From: CAUPWF01 sp964369775
Lineage (GTDB): Bacteria > Bacillota > Clostridia > Lachnospirales > Lachnospiraceae
DNA: 7,481 bases
Direction of reading: 5' to 3'
Assembly: GCA_964369775.1 (NCBI GenBank)
Contig: CAYJHQ010000067.1
Location: 1-7,481, forward strand
Shown: positions 1-7,062 of the stretch, in pieces
How positions within the stretch are numbered: the first letter of the stretch is position 1
Layout: every line of letters begins with the position of its first letter
Program-made: the position numbers and the translations under genes
The notes under the pieces: model-generated
What the model was told of the DNA's origin: nothing
The model's input: only the letters and a program-made list of their open reading frames with translations
The model's database searches: none

Positions 1-1478
1 CGACTGTTCTCGGTTTGATAGTTGCTACAGTTTTGGCATACATTCGTGTTAATTATATTTTTCCAGGAAGAAAATTCCTGGATATCACAGCGTGGATTTT
101 AATGATTGTACCTTCTTTCTTGCTTGCGCAAGGGTGGATTTATTTTGCATCTGGAAATGGAATTGCTAAAACATGGCTTGGAATCGAAGGTTTGAATACC
201 TTTATTTTTAGTTATCCAGGACTTGTGTTTGTAATGGTGTTATGCAAATTTCCACTAGCATATATTACAGTGAAAAATGTTTTAGAATGGTACCCAGACT
301 CGCTAATTCAGGCGGCGAGAATGAATGGAGCATCTCCTTTTAAAGTTTGGGTTAGTATACAGGGACCACTTTGTATACCTGCTTTTCTTTCAGCAGCAAT
401 GCTATTATTTATGGATACGATTGGAGATTATGGAATGTCTTCTACCATTACAGCAGTATTTCCATACCCAACGTTACCGTATACCATTTATGGAGCGATT
501 AGAACATCACCTGCACGCTTTGATATGGCAGGAATTCTATCATTTTATTTGATTATGTTAATTTTGCTTGCTATGGTAGTTCAAAATATTGCGATAGGAA
601 AAAAGAAATTTGATTTCTTGGCAAATGATGCAGTAGTACGAGTGCCAAAGCAAATGAAAAAGAGAAATACCATATTGGTCACAGCAATTAGTAGTATATT
701 CTGTTTTTTAGCGTTAGGGATACCGGTAGGCGGCAACTTAATTATGTCTTTTTCTAGCTCGATAGGTATTGAGAGATTTACATTTACTTTAGATAACTAC
801 TCCGCAGTTTTAGAAAGTGGGAATACATTACTTTCAGGATTGTCAAATTCCTTAGGAATTGCGATTTCAGCAGCCTTTTTCGGTGTTATCGTAGGTTTTT
901 TTATATCTTATACACTCACTTATTCTAGATATAAAAATAAACGATTGATAGATAGTATTACGCTAATTGCAATGGCGGTTCCGGGAGTAGTACTAGGAAT
1001 TGGTTATATATTTACATGGAATCAGTCGTGGCTTACAAATCTAGGACTAAATATATATGGAAAACCAGCAATTTTAATTATAGCGAGTGTTGCAGTGGCA
1101 ATACCTTTAACCAATCGTATCTTAGTTGCTGGTATGGCAAAAATCCCATCAGATTTGATGGTAGCAGCGCAGGTGCAAGGAGCTGGATTATTTCATCGAC
1201 TTAGAACTATTTTAATTCCACTTTTACATTCGAGTATAGTATCAGCCATTTTATCTGCTTTTGGAGTGAGTATATTTAATCTAGCGATTACAACATTGCT
1301 CTATCCCCCGAATTTTAATACGTTACCGGTATATATCAACACAGCTTATAATAACCTAAACTTTGGATATGCGGCAGCCGCAACAATTTTAGGTGGTGCT
1401 GTAATTATTTTAATTATGTTGGTACTAGAAAAAGCACTCAATTTTACAAATCGTAAAAATAGATTGCGCAATGATTAA
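1..1478 (+). CDS. ABC transporter permease, fused two-domain Fe(III)/FbpB type (5' end missing)
   Basis: This is the inner-membrane channel subunit of an ABC importer. The frame is open to the left edge, with codons readable from base 3. The TTG at 15 is internal to a hydrophobic stretch and is unlikely to be the start, so the N-terminus lies outside. Numbering from that TTG, two binding-protein-dependent permease domains lie in tandem. Each has an EAA loop that contacts the ATPase: residues about 99-122 (AARMNGASPF then IQGPLCIP) and 384-402 (AAQVQGAGLF then ILIPLL). The GDYG motif near 137-140 after the first loop resembles the same place in SfuB/FbpB iron permeases. A basic linker at about 195-217 separates the halves. 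About 490 residues are visible and family members are usually somewhat over 500, so little is missing. The ATPase gene follows after 17 bases. Iron, phosphonate, thiamine and polyamine importers share this architecture, so the substrate is open. Confidence 0.9.
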   Translation, partial: TVLGLIVATVLAYIRVNYIFPGRKFLDITAWILMIVPSFLLAQGWIYFASGNGIAKTWLGIEGLNTFIFSYPGLVFVMVLCKFPLAYITVKNVLEWYPDSLIQAARMNGASPFKVWVSIQGPLCIPAFLSAAMLLFMDTIGDYGMSSTITAVFPYPTLPYTIYGAIRTSPARFDMAGILSFYLIMLILLAMVVQNIAIGKKKFDFLANDAVVRVPKQMKKRNTILVTAISSIFCFLALGIPVGGNLIMSFSSSIGIERFTFTLDNYSAVLESGNTLLSGLSNSLGIAISAAFFGVIVGFFISYTLTYSRYKNKRLIDSITLIAMAVPGVVLGIGYIFTWNQSWLTNLGLNIYGKPAILIIASVAVAIPLTNRILVAGMAKIPSDLMVAAQVQGAGLFHRLRTILIPLLHSSIVSAILSAFGVSIFNLAITTLLYPPNFNTLPVYINTAYNNLNFGYAAAATILGGAVIILIMLVLEKALNFTNRKNRLRND

Positions 1479-1495
1479 GTAGAAGGAAGAAAGAA

Positions 1496-2560
1496 ATGAA
1501 AACACTATTGAAGATAGAGAATATAAAGAAAAATTTTGGAAAGACAAGCGTATTAAAAGGAATTGATTTGGAAATAAAGGAAGGTGAAATCATTAGTGTA
1601 CTAGGTCCTTCTGGATGTGGAAAGTCTACTTTGCTAAGAATTATTGCGGGAATTCTACCTCTGGATGAAGGCTGTGTATATATTCGTGACAATATAGTAT
1701 CTAGTGCAAAGGTTTCAGTTGCAACAGAAAAACGAGACATCAATATGGTGTTTCAAGATTTTGCGTTATGGCCACATATGAAGGTAAAAGATAACATTTT
1801 ATATGGATTAAAAATCAAAAAACTTGCGAAAGAAGAGATGGAAAATCGATTAGAAGAATTAGTTGCATTACTTCGTCTTGAAGGATTAATGGATCGCTAT
1901 CCAGCAGAGCTGTCTGGAGGACAGCAACAGAGAGTAGCAATAGCGCGTGCCTTAATCACAAAGCCTACGATTGTGCTGTTAGATGAACCACTTTGCAACT
2001 TAGATATTCAGCTGAGAGTCGAAATGAGAACAGAGATGGCATATTTATTTCACAAATTAGGAACAACAGTATTTCATGTAACACACGATCCATCAGAAGC
2101 GTTTGCTATGGCAGATCGAATTATAGTTATGGATCAAGGAAGAATTGACCAAATTGATACCCCAATGAACTGTTATAAATCACCGATGACTAAGACCGTA
2201 GCAGGGTTATTAGGAGCGAGTAATAAGGTGAAAGGGACAGTGGAAGAAAAAGGGAATACGTCAAGTGTACAAGTAGGATCACATTTAGTTAAGTGCAAAA
2301 TATTTTCAGAAACAGTTGAGTGTAATAAAAATGTAATATTGCGATTTAGACCAGAAAGTGTAAAGTTTGGATTAGAAAAAAGTGAAAATGCATTGCCAGC
2401 AAAAGTAACAGTATCTACATTTGAAGGTGGCTGTTATAGAGTGAAGGCAGTAACAGAGACAGGGGATGGCTTTTATTTTATACACAGTGAGGAACTTGTG
2501 AAAGGAACAGAAGGTTATGTTGAGATAGAACCAGATGTTTTGTATGCATATGAAGAGTAA
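1496..2560 (+). CDS. ABC transporter ATP-binding protein with C-terminal TOBE-like domain
   Basis: This is the cytoplasmic ATPase that powers the permease encoded just upstream. The 354 residues contain every expected nucleotide-binding element. These are the A-loop aromatic F14, Walker A GPSGCGKST at 37-45 (Lys43), Q-loop Gln87, signature LSGGQQQR at 139-146, Walker B IVLLDEP at 159-165 (Glu164), D-loop NLD at 168-170 and switch His197 in HVTHD. The region after about 240 is a TOBE-like regulatory domain with RPE at 285-287, as in the FbpC/PotA/CysA group. The ATG at 1496 follows AAGGAAG (1483-1489) with a 6-base spacer, which supports this start. The gene is presumably co-transcribed with the permease, and its last 26 bases overlap the longest reading of the next gene. 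The ATPase alone does not identify the substrate; FbpC-like (iron) or aminoethylphosphonate-type are the nearest architectures I recognise. Confidence 0.94.
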   Translation: MKTLLKIENIKKNFGKTSVLKGIDLEIKEGEIISVLGPSGCGKSTLLRIIAGILPLDEGCVYIRDNIVSSAKVSVATEKRDINMVFQDFALWPHMKVKDNILYGLKIKKLAKEEMENRLEELVALLRLEGLMDRYPAELSGGQQQRVAIARALITKPTIVLLDEPLCNLDIQLRVEMRTEMAYLFHKLGTTVFHVTHDPSEAFAMADRIIVMDQGRIDQIDTPMNCYKSPMTKTVAGLLGASNKVKGTVEEKGNTSSVQVGSHLVKCKIFSETVECNKNVILRFRPESVKFGLEKSENALPAKVTVSTFEGGCYRVKAVTETGDGFYFIHSEELVKGTEGYVEIEPDVLYAYEE

Positions 2561-3611
2561 ACTTGTGATAAAAGGTGGTTATGGAGAGCATGGACGAAGT
2601 TGTTTTTTGCTTTCTTATCATGATGGTTATATTATGTTGGATTGTGGAATTTTAGATACAGACCCAAATCCATACCCCGATGTAGACGAAGATACAATTA
2701 AAAAAGTGAAATACATTTTTATCTCTCATTGTCATAAAGATCATATTGGAGCTTTTAAACATTTTGTGAATAAGGGGTTTCTAGGAACGGTTGTTACTAC
2801 GAAAGCTACATATGAATTGGCAAAAATAGAGTATGAAAATATTGTCTTTATTGATGCATTTAATCAATGGGTTTCACTAGATGAAGGAATTCGATATTTT
2901 AGTGGGCGAAGTGGGCACTGCCCTGGAGCAGTTTGGTTTCAACTTCAAGTAGATGAGAATATGTTTTTTTATAGCGGAGACTATCAAGAGGACACTCTAG
3001 CATATCTATGTGATAAACCAAGAGGAATAAAAGGGAACGTTGCAATCATAGACTTAGCGCATAAATATGCTGGTGGCGCAAAGGAGAGAAGGGGATTCTT
3101 TATTTCTAAAGTAAAGGAGTATGTCTCGAAAGATAGATTAGTTGTATTACCGATGCAAAAATATGGTAGAGGTGTGGAGGTATTATATCAGCTACTGGAA
3201 AACTGTGAGAACGATAGAATTAAATTAGATAAAGAGTTTCATAGTAATTTAAGGACAACATTAAGTTATGAAACATATTTCGATAAGGAAGCGCACTTAC
3301 GAATTAGTAGTTTTCTTGAAACTTATAATGAACCTGTAGAATATGATATATTAATTCTGGGGGATACTCATTTAGAAAAAGAAGAAAACATAAAGCTGAT
3401 TGAAGGCCTAAGTTGCAAAAAAATGATGATATCAACCGGTAGAATCAAAAAAGGTGGCTATATAGAATCGCTCTACAATCAAGACTTAGCAATTAAATGT
3501 ACGTACACTCATCATCAAAGTATTGAGGATATGGAAAAAGTGATAGAGCACAACAGATTTGATACGATAATTCCATTTCATAATAACGAAGCGGAATTAC
3601 TAACATTTTAG
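2535..3611 (+). CDS. metallo-beta-lactamase-fold hydrolase with beta-CASP-like motifs
   Basis: This is a probable metal-dependent hydrolase in the cytoplasm; no signal peptide is seen. The N-terminal half has the metallo-beta-lactamase metal motif SHCHKDH (His65, His67, Asp69, His70), then GHCPGA (His128) and YSGD (Asp149). The second half resembles beta-CASP nucleases. AIIDLAHKYAGG around Asp173 sits where motif A is expected. LPMQKYGRGVEVLYQLL (205-221) resembles the FAVGRxQELL segment. THHQSIEDMEKVI (325-337) sits where the SAHAD motif lies, and PFHNNE (347-352) matches the terminal HGE-type motif. At 358 residues it is shorter than RNase J or CPSF73-like enzymes (over 400). The start is uncertain: ATG at 2535, 2544 or 2550, or GTG at 2565, are all in frame and none has a strong ribosome binding site. 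The overlap with the ATPase stop suggests translational coupling. RNA, a nucleotide or another phosphodiester could be the substrate; the fold is secure, the reaction is not. Confidence 0.85.
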   Translation: MFCMHMKSKLVIKGGYGEHGRSCFLLSYHDGYIMLDCGILDTDPNPYPDVDEDTIKKVKYIFISHCHKDHIGAFKHFVNKGFLGTVVTTKATYELAKIEYENIVFIDAFNQWVSLDEGIRYFSGRSGHCPGAVWFQLQVDENMFFYSGDYQEDTLAYLCDKPRGIKGNVAIIDLAHKYAGGAKERRGFFISKVKEYVSKDRLVVLPMQKYGRGVEVLYQLLENCENDRIKLDKEFHSNLRTTLSYETYFDKEAHLRISSFLETYNEPVEYDILILGDTHLEKEENIKLIEGLSCKKMMISTGRIKKGGYIESLYNQDLAIKCTYTHHQSIEDMEKVIEHNRFDTIIPFHNNEAELLTF

Positions 3612-3621
3612 GGAGTGTATT

Positions 3622-3672
3622 AAAAGAGCATGGTTATAGACTGTATAAAAAGTCCATAACCATGCTCTTTTT
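3622..3672. terminator. bidirectional intrinsic terminator between convergent operons
   Basis: The arms 3622-3641 and 3652-3671 form a 20-base stem with a single A/C mismatch and a 10-base loop (3642-3651). The right arm ends in a T run (3668-3672), giving a classical rho-independent terminator for the + strand importer operon, 10 bases after its last stop codon. On the - strand the same hairpin ends in TTTT, so it can also stop the pcp operon, whose stop codon lies 17 bases away. Position between two convergent stop codons supports the dual role. Confidence 0.93.
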
Positions 3673-3688
3673 GTATTTCCTAGAGGTA

Positions 3689-4333
3689 CTAATGTGTAGT
3701 TCCAAGTGCAATTTCTACATCAGAATCATTTTCAACGATTGCTTCAATTGCATACTCAAGGCCTTTTGCAATAGTAGCGATAGGCATACTTGCCATGCCA
3801 TTTACTTTATCTACAGCCTGTGCAGTATCAAATGGAACGTGGATAAATCCACCTTTTATATTAGGATACTTATTTTCTAGTGTGTAAAGTAAGATGTACA
3901 TCACATCATTACATACATAAGTTCCAGCTGTGAAAGATAGATGAGATGGAATACCATTTTTTCTTACATTTTCTACCATAGATTTTACTGGTAGAGTTGT
4001 AAAGTAAGCATTCTTACCATCTTCTCTGATGGGACTTTCTAGAGGTTGATTTCCATCATTATCAGGAATTCTTGCTTCTCTTAGATTGATAGCTACTTTC
4101 TCAATAGAGATGCAGCTTCGGCTTCCAGCTTGCCCGATACAAAGAACAGCATCTGGAGAATGTTTTTCAATTGCTTCTTCAACAACTTTAGCGCCTTTAT
4201 CAAATACAGTTGGAATCTCAATTGTAATGATTTCTGCGTCTTTAATTTCTTTAGGGAGAAGTTTTACAGCCTCATAAGCTGGATTTACACTCTCGCCACC
4301 AAATGGGTCAAAGCCCGTAACTAAAATTTTCAT
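3689..4333 (-). CDS. pcp: pyroglutamyl-peptidase I (pyrrolidone-carboxylate peptidase, family C15)
   Basis: This cytoplasmic cysteine peptidase removes an N-terminal pyroglutamate (5-oxoproline) from peptides. With the start chosen here it has 214 residues, close to the usual 200-220. The N-terminus reads MKILVTGFDPFGGE, the family hallmark. The catalytic triad is visible as Glu78 (in SIEKVAINLREARIPD), Cys141 (in AGTYVCNDVMY) and His165 (in GFIHVPF). A longer reading begins with GTG at 4342, but AAAGGA directly abuts that codon, whereas AAAGGAG lies 8 bases before the ATG at 4333, so the ATG is preferred. The ribosome binding site overlaps the stop codon of the upstream M29-like gene, which suggests coupled translation. 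This is the last gene of the operon and ends before the shared terminator. Linkage to DUF969 and DUF979 genes is, from memory, recurrent in Firmicutes. Confidence 0.97.
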   Translation of the reverse strand: MKILVTGFDPFGGESVNPAYEAVKLLPKEIKDAEIITIEIPTVFDKGAKVVEEAIEKHSPDAVLCIGQAGSRSCISIEKVAINLREARIPDNDGNQPLESPIREDGKNAYFTTLPVKSMVENVRKNGIPSHLSFTAGTYVCNDVMYILLYTLENKYPNIKGGFIHVPFDTAQAVDKVNGMASMPIATIAKGLEYAIEAIVENDSDVEIALGTTH

Positions 4334-4341
4334 GCATTTCA

Positions 4342-4348
4342 CTCCTTT
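4342..4348 (-). promoter_or_regulatory. ribosome binding site of pcp, overlapping the upstream stop codon
   Basis: On the - strand this reads AAAGGAG, with 8 bases to the ATG at 4333. It rules out the GTG at 4342 as start, since that codon begins inside the site. It overlaps the TAA of the M29-like gene (4349-4347), so ribosomes finishing that gene arrive at the pcp start region. Confidence 0.85.
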
Positions 4349-5339
4349 AATATGTGAAGTCTGTTCGTAAAACGATTTTACCGTTTTCCATTATTTTTAC
4401 ATTGTCAGCATGTATAGTTGGGGAATGTGAAACAAGATCAAAGTGACCAGCAGCTTCATGAATTCCACCAAGTGCTATATTACGTCCAAATCCAATATGA
4501 AATGTTCCATATGCGGACTCATCTTCGATATAGCAGTTCCCGAGACATTTGGCATTGGAATTAAGACCGATTCCTAATTCACAAGCAACATACATACCCT
4601 CATCGCGAAAGGATTTAATATAATCATCTAAGATAACTCCGCTATCATTATCTTCTATATCTACAATTCTTCCACCTTCAAGGGTAAGCGTTACAGGAGT
4701 TTCGACCTTTCCAATGTATCCGAAGGAACCATCTAGCACCAAAGTGCCTTTGGTTTGCTCTTCTTCGATTGGAATATATAATTCAATACTAGCAGAAGAG
4801 TAACCATTTCCATCTTTTACTACACCATTAAAGAAGCCAGCGGTCCGATTCCGTTTATAAAATGTTAAGTTTGTGCCAGCTTCGGTAGTAACATGGATAA
4901 CACTTGCATCTTCAAGATGCCTTGAAATCAATTTTGCCATCATCTTACTCCGGACAGTGTCCATTGTTAGGAAATCGTAAGATAATAGGGATTGATTATT
5001 ATTTGTGTGTAACGGTAGAGATAAAAATTTCTTTCTACGGCTAATTGCTCGTTTTGTAGCTTTGGTGGTCACCAATGAATAATCAGTTGCTCCAATAATA
5101 GCGCCATAATTGTCAAATGCAGTTTCATGTTGATCAAAATACATTCCAACGCGTTTGCCAGATTTTTCTACAAGCATGATGTCGGCAGAGCATCTGCGTT
5201 TCATGGCAACAGATTTTAGCAGATTAGCTTCTTCTAGATGTGTATCATTGGTAACAATTAATAACCGCTGCCAAGGTTTTAGCCGTAGCCACTTGTGTAT
5301 TACGATTTTAGCACCTCGTAGCATTGAATCATTCTTCAT
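4347..5339 (-). CDS. M29-like metalloenzyme (aminopeptidase T / leucyl aminopeptidase-related)
   Basis: This is probably a cytoplasmic metal-dependent enzyme of the aminopeptidase M29-like superfamily, which also includes the dioxygenase NicX. The 330 residues are a normal length for the small members often annotated as leucyl aminopeptidase. The N-terminal half is a Rossmann-like region (LLIVTNDTHLEEA at 26-38). The C-terminal half has the metal-site block: CELGIG with Glu254, ESAYGTFHIGFGRN with Glu274 and His281, then GGIHEAAGHFD at 291-301 with His299 and Asp301. This follows the family pattern E..GT.HI..G.N..GG...H.D. The gene lies between DUF979 and pcp, which suggests it works on peptides or products linked to pyroglutamate. 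That link is inferred from context. The start ATG has a poorly spaced ribosome binding site; an internal ATG at 5324 is possible. Aminopeptidase activity is not certain, because some relatives are not peptidases. Confidence 0.82.
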   Translation of the reverse strand: MKNDSMLRGAKIVIHKWLRLKPWQRLLIVTNDTHLEEANLLKSVAMKRRCSADIMLVEKSGKRVGMYFDQHETAFDNYGAIIGATDYSLVTTKATKRAISRRKKFLSLPLHTNNNQSLLSYDFLTMDTVRSKMMAKLISRHLEDASVIHVTTEAGTNLTFYKRNRTAGFFNGVVKDGNGYSSASIELYIPIEEEQTKGTLVLDGSFGYIGKVETPVTLTLEGGRIVDIEDNDSGVILDDYIKSFRDEGMYVACELGIGLNSNAKCLGNCYIEDESAYGTFHIGFGRNIALGGIHEAAGHFDLVSHSPTIHADNVKIMENGKIVLRTDFTY

Positions 5340-5353
5340 ATCGATTATTTTAT

Positions 5354-5362
5354 CTCTTCCTT
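5354..5362 (-). promoter_or_regulatory. distant ribosome binding site of the M29-like gene
   Basis: The - strand reads AAGGAAGAG here. GGAAGAG ends 14 bases before the ATG at 5339, longer than the usual 5-9. No in-frame ATG, GTG or TTG lies between. Either the spacing is tolerated and expression is weak, or the start is different from the one called. Confidence 0.45.
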
Positions 5363-5375
5363 TTATTTTATACTA

Positions 5376-6320
5376 TTAAGCAGCGATTAACATGTAGCAA
5401 ATTTGGAATGCTAACATGAATAAAGCAACTGCAACCTGGTTTTTAATAACACCAAACTTGTCTTTGATATCTAAGATTGCAACAGGTAGGATGTTAAAGT
5501 TTGCAGCCATAGGAGTCATTAGTGTTCCACAGTATCCGCAAGTTAATGCAAGCATACCAACTATTACTGGGTCTCCACCAAGTGCAAGAACGAAAGGTCC
5601 ACCAATACCAACAGTCATAACTGTGATAGCGGCGAAAGCATTTCCCATAATCATTGTAAATAAAGCCATACCTACGCAGTATACAATGATACCAACAGTC
5701 ATGTTACCTTCTGGAATAAATCCACCTACGATATGAGAGATAACCTCACCAACGCCAGCAGTTGTAAAGATAGAACCTAGTACTGCAAGTAGGATTGGAA
5801 GCATACAAGTTGGTCCAACGATAGATAAAAATCTCTCTGAATCATCAAAGAATACTTTGATTTTATTATCTGACGAGTAGATTTTCAGAAGGATAACAGC
5901 AACAATAACTCCTGCTCCAGTTCCGACTAGTGCATTCCATCCAATCAAACCAAATATAAGTGAGAACACTCCCATACAAAGTGCAGGAATAAATAATTTG
6001 AAACCGATTTTATCAAAGTTCTTTTTTGTCTCTTCCTTTGTTGGTGCATTTGGTGTACCCGCTTTTAGTTTTCTGAAAATCAATGGCACACAAAGGATAA
6101 GTACGAGTACTCCACTTGCAACTGGAGGTAAGAATCTGCTTGCAATCATCAAGATGCCAAGTGCTCCCCAAAATACTGCAGTTCCGATTCTTGATGGGTT
6201 TGTCTCATCTTTTACATTTTTTCCAGCGGCATAAAGACACATTACACCGATTGACATATATACAATTTCTAACAATTTTGTCATTAATAGTACTTCAGGG
6301 TCTAAAAAGAATGTTATCAT
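5376..6320 (-). CDS. DUF979 family membrane protein, probable transporter subunit
   Basis: This is an integral membrane protein of 314 residues with roughly nine or ten hydrophobic segments (for example about 12-31, 45-62, 66-82, 108-128, 129-146, 164-187, 208-225, 251-268 and 295-313). A polar, charged loop at 83-107 divides the N-terminal segments from the rest. The conserved-looking stretches GNAFAAITVMTVGIGGP (226-242) and CGYCGTLMTPMAANFN (261-276) resemble the small-residue re-entrant motifs of ion-coupled carboxylate transporters. I recognise the sequence as DUF979. These proteins are regularly encoded beside DUF969 and pcp, and the pair has been suggested to carry 5-oxoproline; I recall this and have not verified it. 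The ATG at 6320 follows AAAAGGAG (6328-6335) with a 7-base spacer, and that site directly abuts the DUF969 stop, so the two subunits are probably made together. Confidence 0.9.
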   Translation of the reverse strand: MITFFLDPEVLLMTKLLEIVYMSIGVMCLYAAGKNVKDETNPSRIGTAVFWGALGILMIASRFLPPVASGVLVLILCVPLIFRKLKAGTPNAPTKEETKKNFDKIGFKLFIPALCMGVFSLIFGLIGWNALVGTGAGVIVAVILLKIYSSDNKIKVFFDDSERFLSIVGPTCMLPILLAVLGSIFTTAGVGEVISHIVGGFIPEGNMTVGIIVYCVGMALFTMIMGNAFAAITVMTVGIGGPFVLALGGDPVIVGMLALTCGYCGTLMTPMAANFNILPVAILDIKDKFGVIKNQVAVALFMLAFQICYMLIAA

Positions 6321-6335
6321 AATCTTTCTCCTTTT

Positions 6336-7022
6336 CTATTTCTTATTGTAGTATTTTTTGCGTAATTTCTTGTCCTTGAAAATTACTAGAATTATACCTG
6401 CAATTAAAGCAGCGGCAGCAACTGGGAGTTCAACAGCAGCTAGGTCGATAAGTTCGACTTCATAACCTAAAGGTGCTAAAGTGTTTTGCACCAATAGAGC
6501 TCCAGAACCACCAACGAACAGCACTTGGAAGAAGAACCAAGTAATGTTCTCAATTGCTGAGGCCATTCCTTTTAAGTTGTCTACGTGCTTCTCATTTGGC
6601 GTTTCACCCTTTGCTTCGATTGTTCCGATAGCCATTGGCATAAGTACTGGTCTAATAAATCCAGCGATACCACCGATACCTACATTAAACGCTCCAAATC
6701 CAGCGCGAATTACTGCGTATGTAGCAATTACTACACCGCCAGTCGCACCCTTTACCTTACGAATCAGGGCAGCAGCAGCCTCTTTTAATCCGTTACGCTC
6801 AAGGGTTCCAGTTACCAATAATACAAGAATAAAGATCATCATACTTCTATTTGGTACAAATGAAGTACCGATTAGTTCTAAAAGTTCAATGAAACCAATA
6901 CCACCTACGATAGCTGTTGTAGCAGCAGCTAATACAATAATTAGAATAGAATCCAATTTTAAAGCAAATCCTACAATAACAATTAGGATTCCCAATAGTT
7001 TTAAATATTCCATAACTTCCAT
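6336..7022 (-). CDS. DUF969 family membrane protein, probable partner of DUF979
   Basis: This is an integral membrane protein of 228 residues with about five or six hydrophobic segments (roughly 7-22, 25-46, 61-75, 93-115, 160-178 and 198-215) and a basic C-terminus (KDKKLRKKYYNKK). The stretch GAFNVGIGGIAGFIRPVLMP (110-129) is glycine-rich and probably part of the transport path. I recognise it as DUF969, whose genes occur next to DUF979 genes. Together they look like two parts of one transporter: each is shorter than typical carriers of this kind, while the sum (about 540 residues) is of normal carrier size. That is an inference. A longer reading from ATG 7070 adds 16 polar residues, but it would start inside the upstream gene and lacks a site. 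AAGGAG (7031-7036) with an 8-base spacer supports ATG 7022. Confidence 0.9.
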   Translation of the reverse strand: MEVMEYLKLLGILIVIVGFALKLDSILIIVLAAATTAIVGGIGFIELLELIGTSFVPNRSMMIFILVLLVTGTLERNGLKEAAAALIRKVKGATGGVVIATYAVIRAGFGAFNVGIGGIAGFIRPVLMPMAIGTIEAKGETPNEKHVDNLKGMASAIENITWFFFQVLFVGGSGALLVQNTLAPLGYEVELIDLAAVELPVAAAALIAGIILVIFKDKKLRKKYYNKK

Positions 7023-7030
7023 TGTTTTTT

Positions 7031-7040
7031 CTCCTTTTTT
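7031..7040 (-). promoter_or_regulatory. ribosome binding site of the DUF969 gene
   Basis: The - strand reads AAAAAAGGAG, with 8 bases to the ATG at 7022. It decides the start against the upstream in-frame ATG at 7070, which overlaps the end of the preceding gene and would place this site inside the coding region. Confidence 0.82.
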
Positions 7041-7062
7041 ATGAGTTGTATTATAAAACATC

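Noticed and set aside
15..17. TTG as the true start of the permease
   Set aside because: It sits within a hydrophobic segment, has no ribosome binding site, and the frame is open to the window edge.
1444..1743. A 99-codon open frame on the - strand across the permease/ATPase joint
   Set aside because: It lies opposite the Walker A region of a clear ATPase, has no ribosome binding site or neighbours in that direction, and no recognisable domain.
4334..4342. GTG start that would extend pcp by three residues
   Set aside because: The ribosome binding site abuts and overlaps this codon, while it sits at ideal distance from the ATG at 4333, where the family hallmark sequence begins.
5363..5400. 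Possible internal promoter before the M29-like gene (TATAAA-like box on the - strand)
   Set aside because: The only TTG-type upstream box is about 22 bases away, well off the 17-base optimum, and such A/T boxes are expected by chance in this composition.
5416..5736. A 106-codon open frame on the + strand opposite the DUF979 gene
   Set aside because: It is a low-complexity shadow of the DUF979 coding sequence, without start signals.
6481..7044. A 187-codon open frame on the + strand opposite the DUF969 gene
   Set aside because: It is the antisense shadow of a membrane protein gene: the protein is proline/isoleucine/threonine-rich as expected for the complement of hydrophobic codons, has no ribosome binding site, and the opposite frame is a recognised family.
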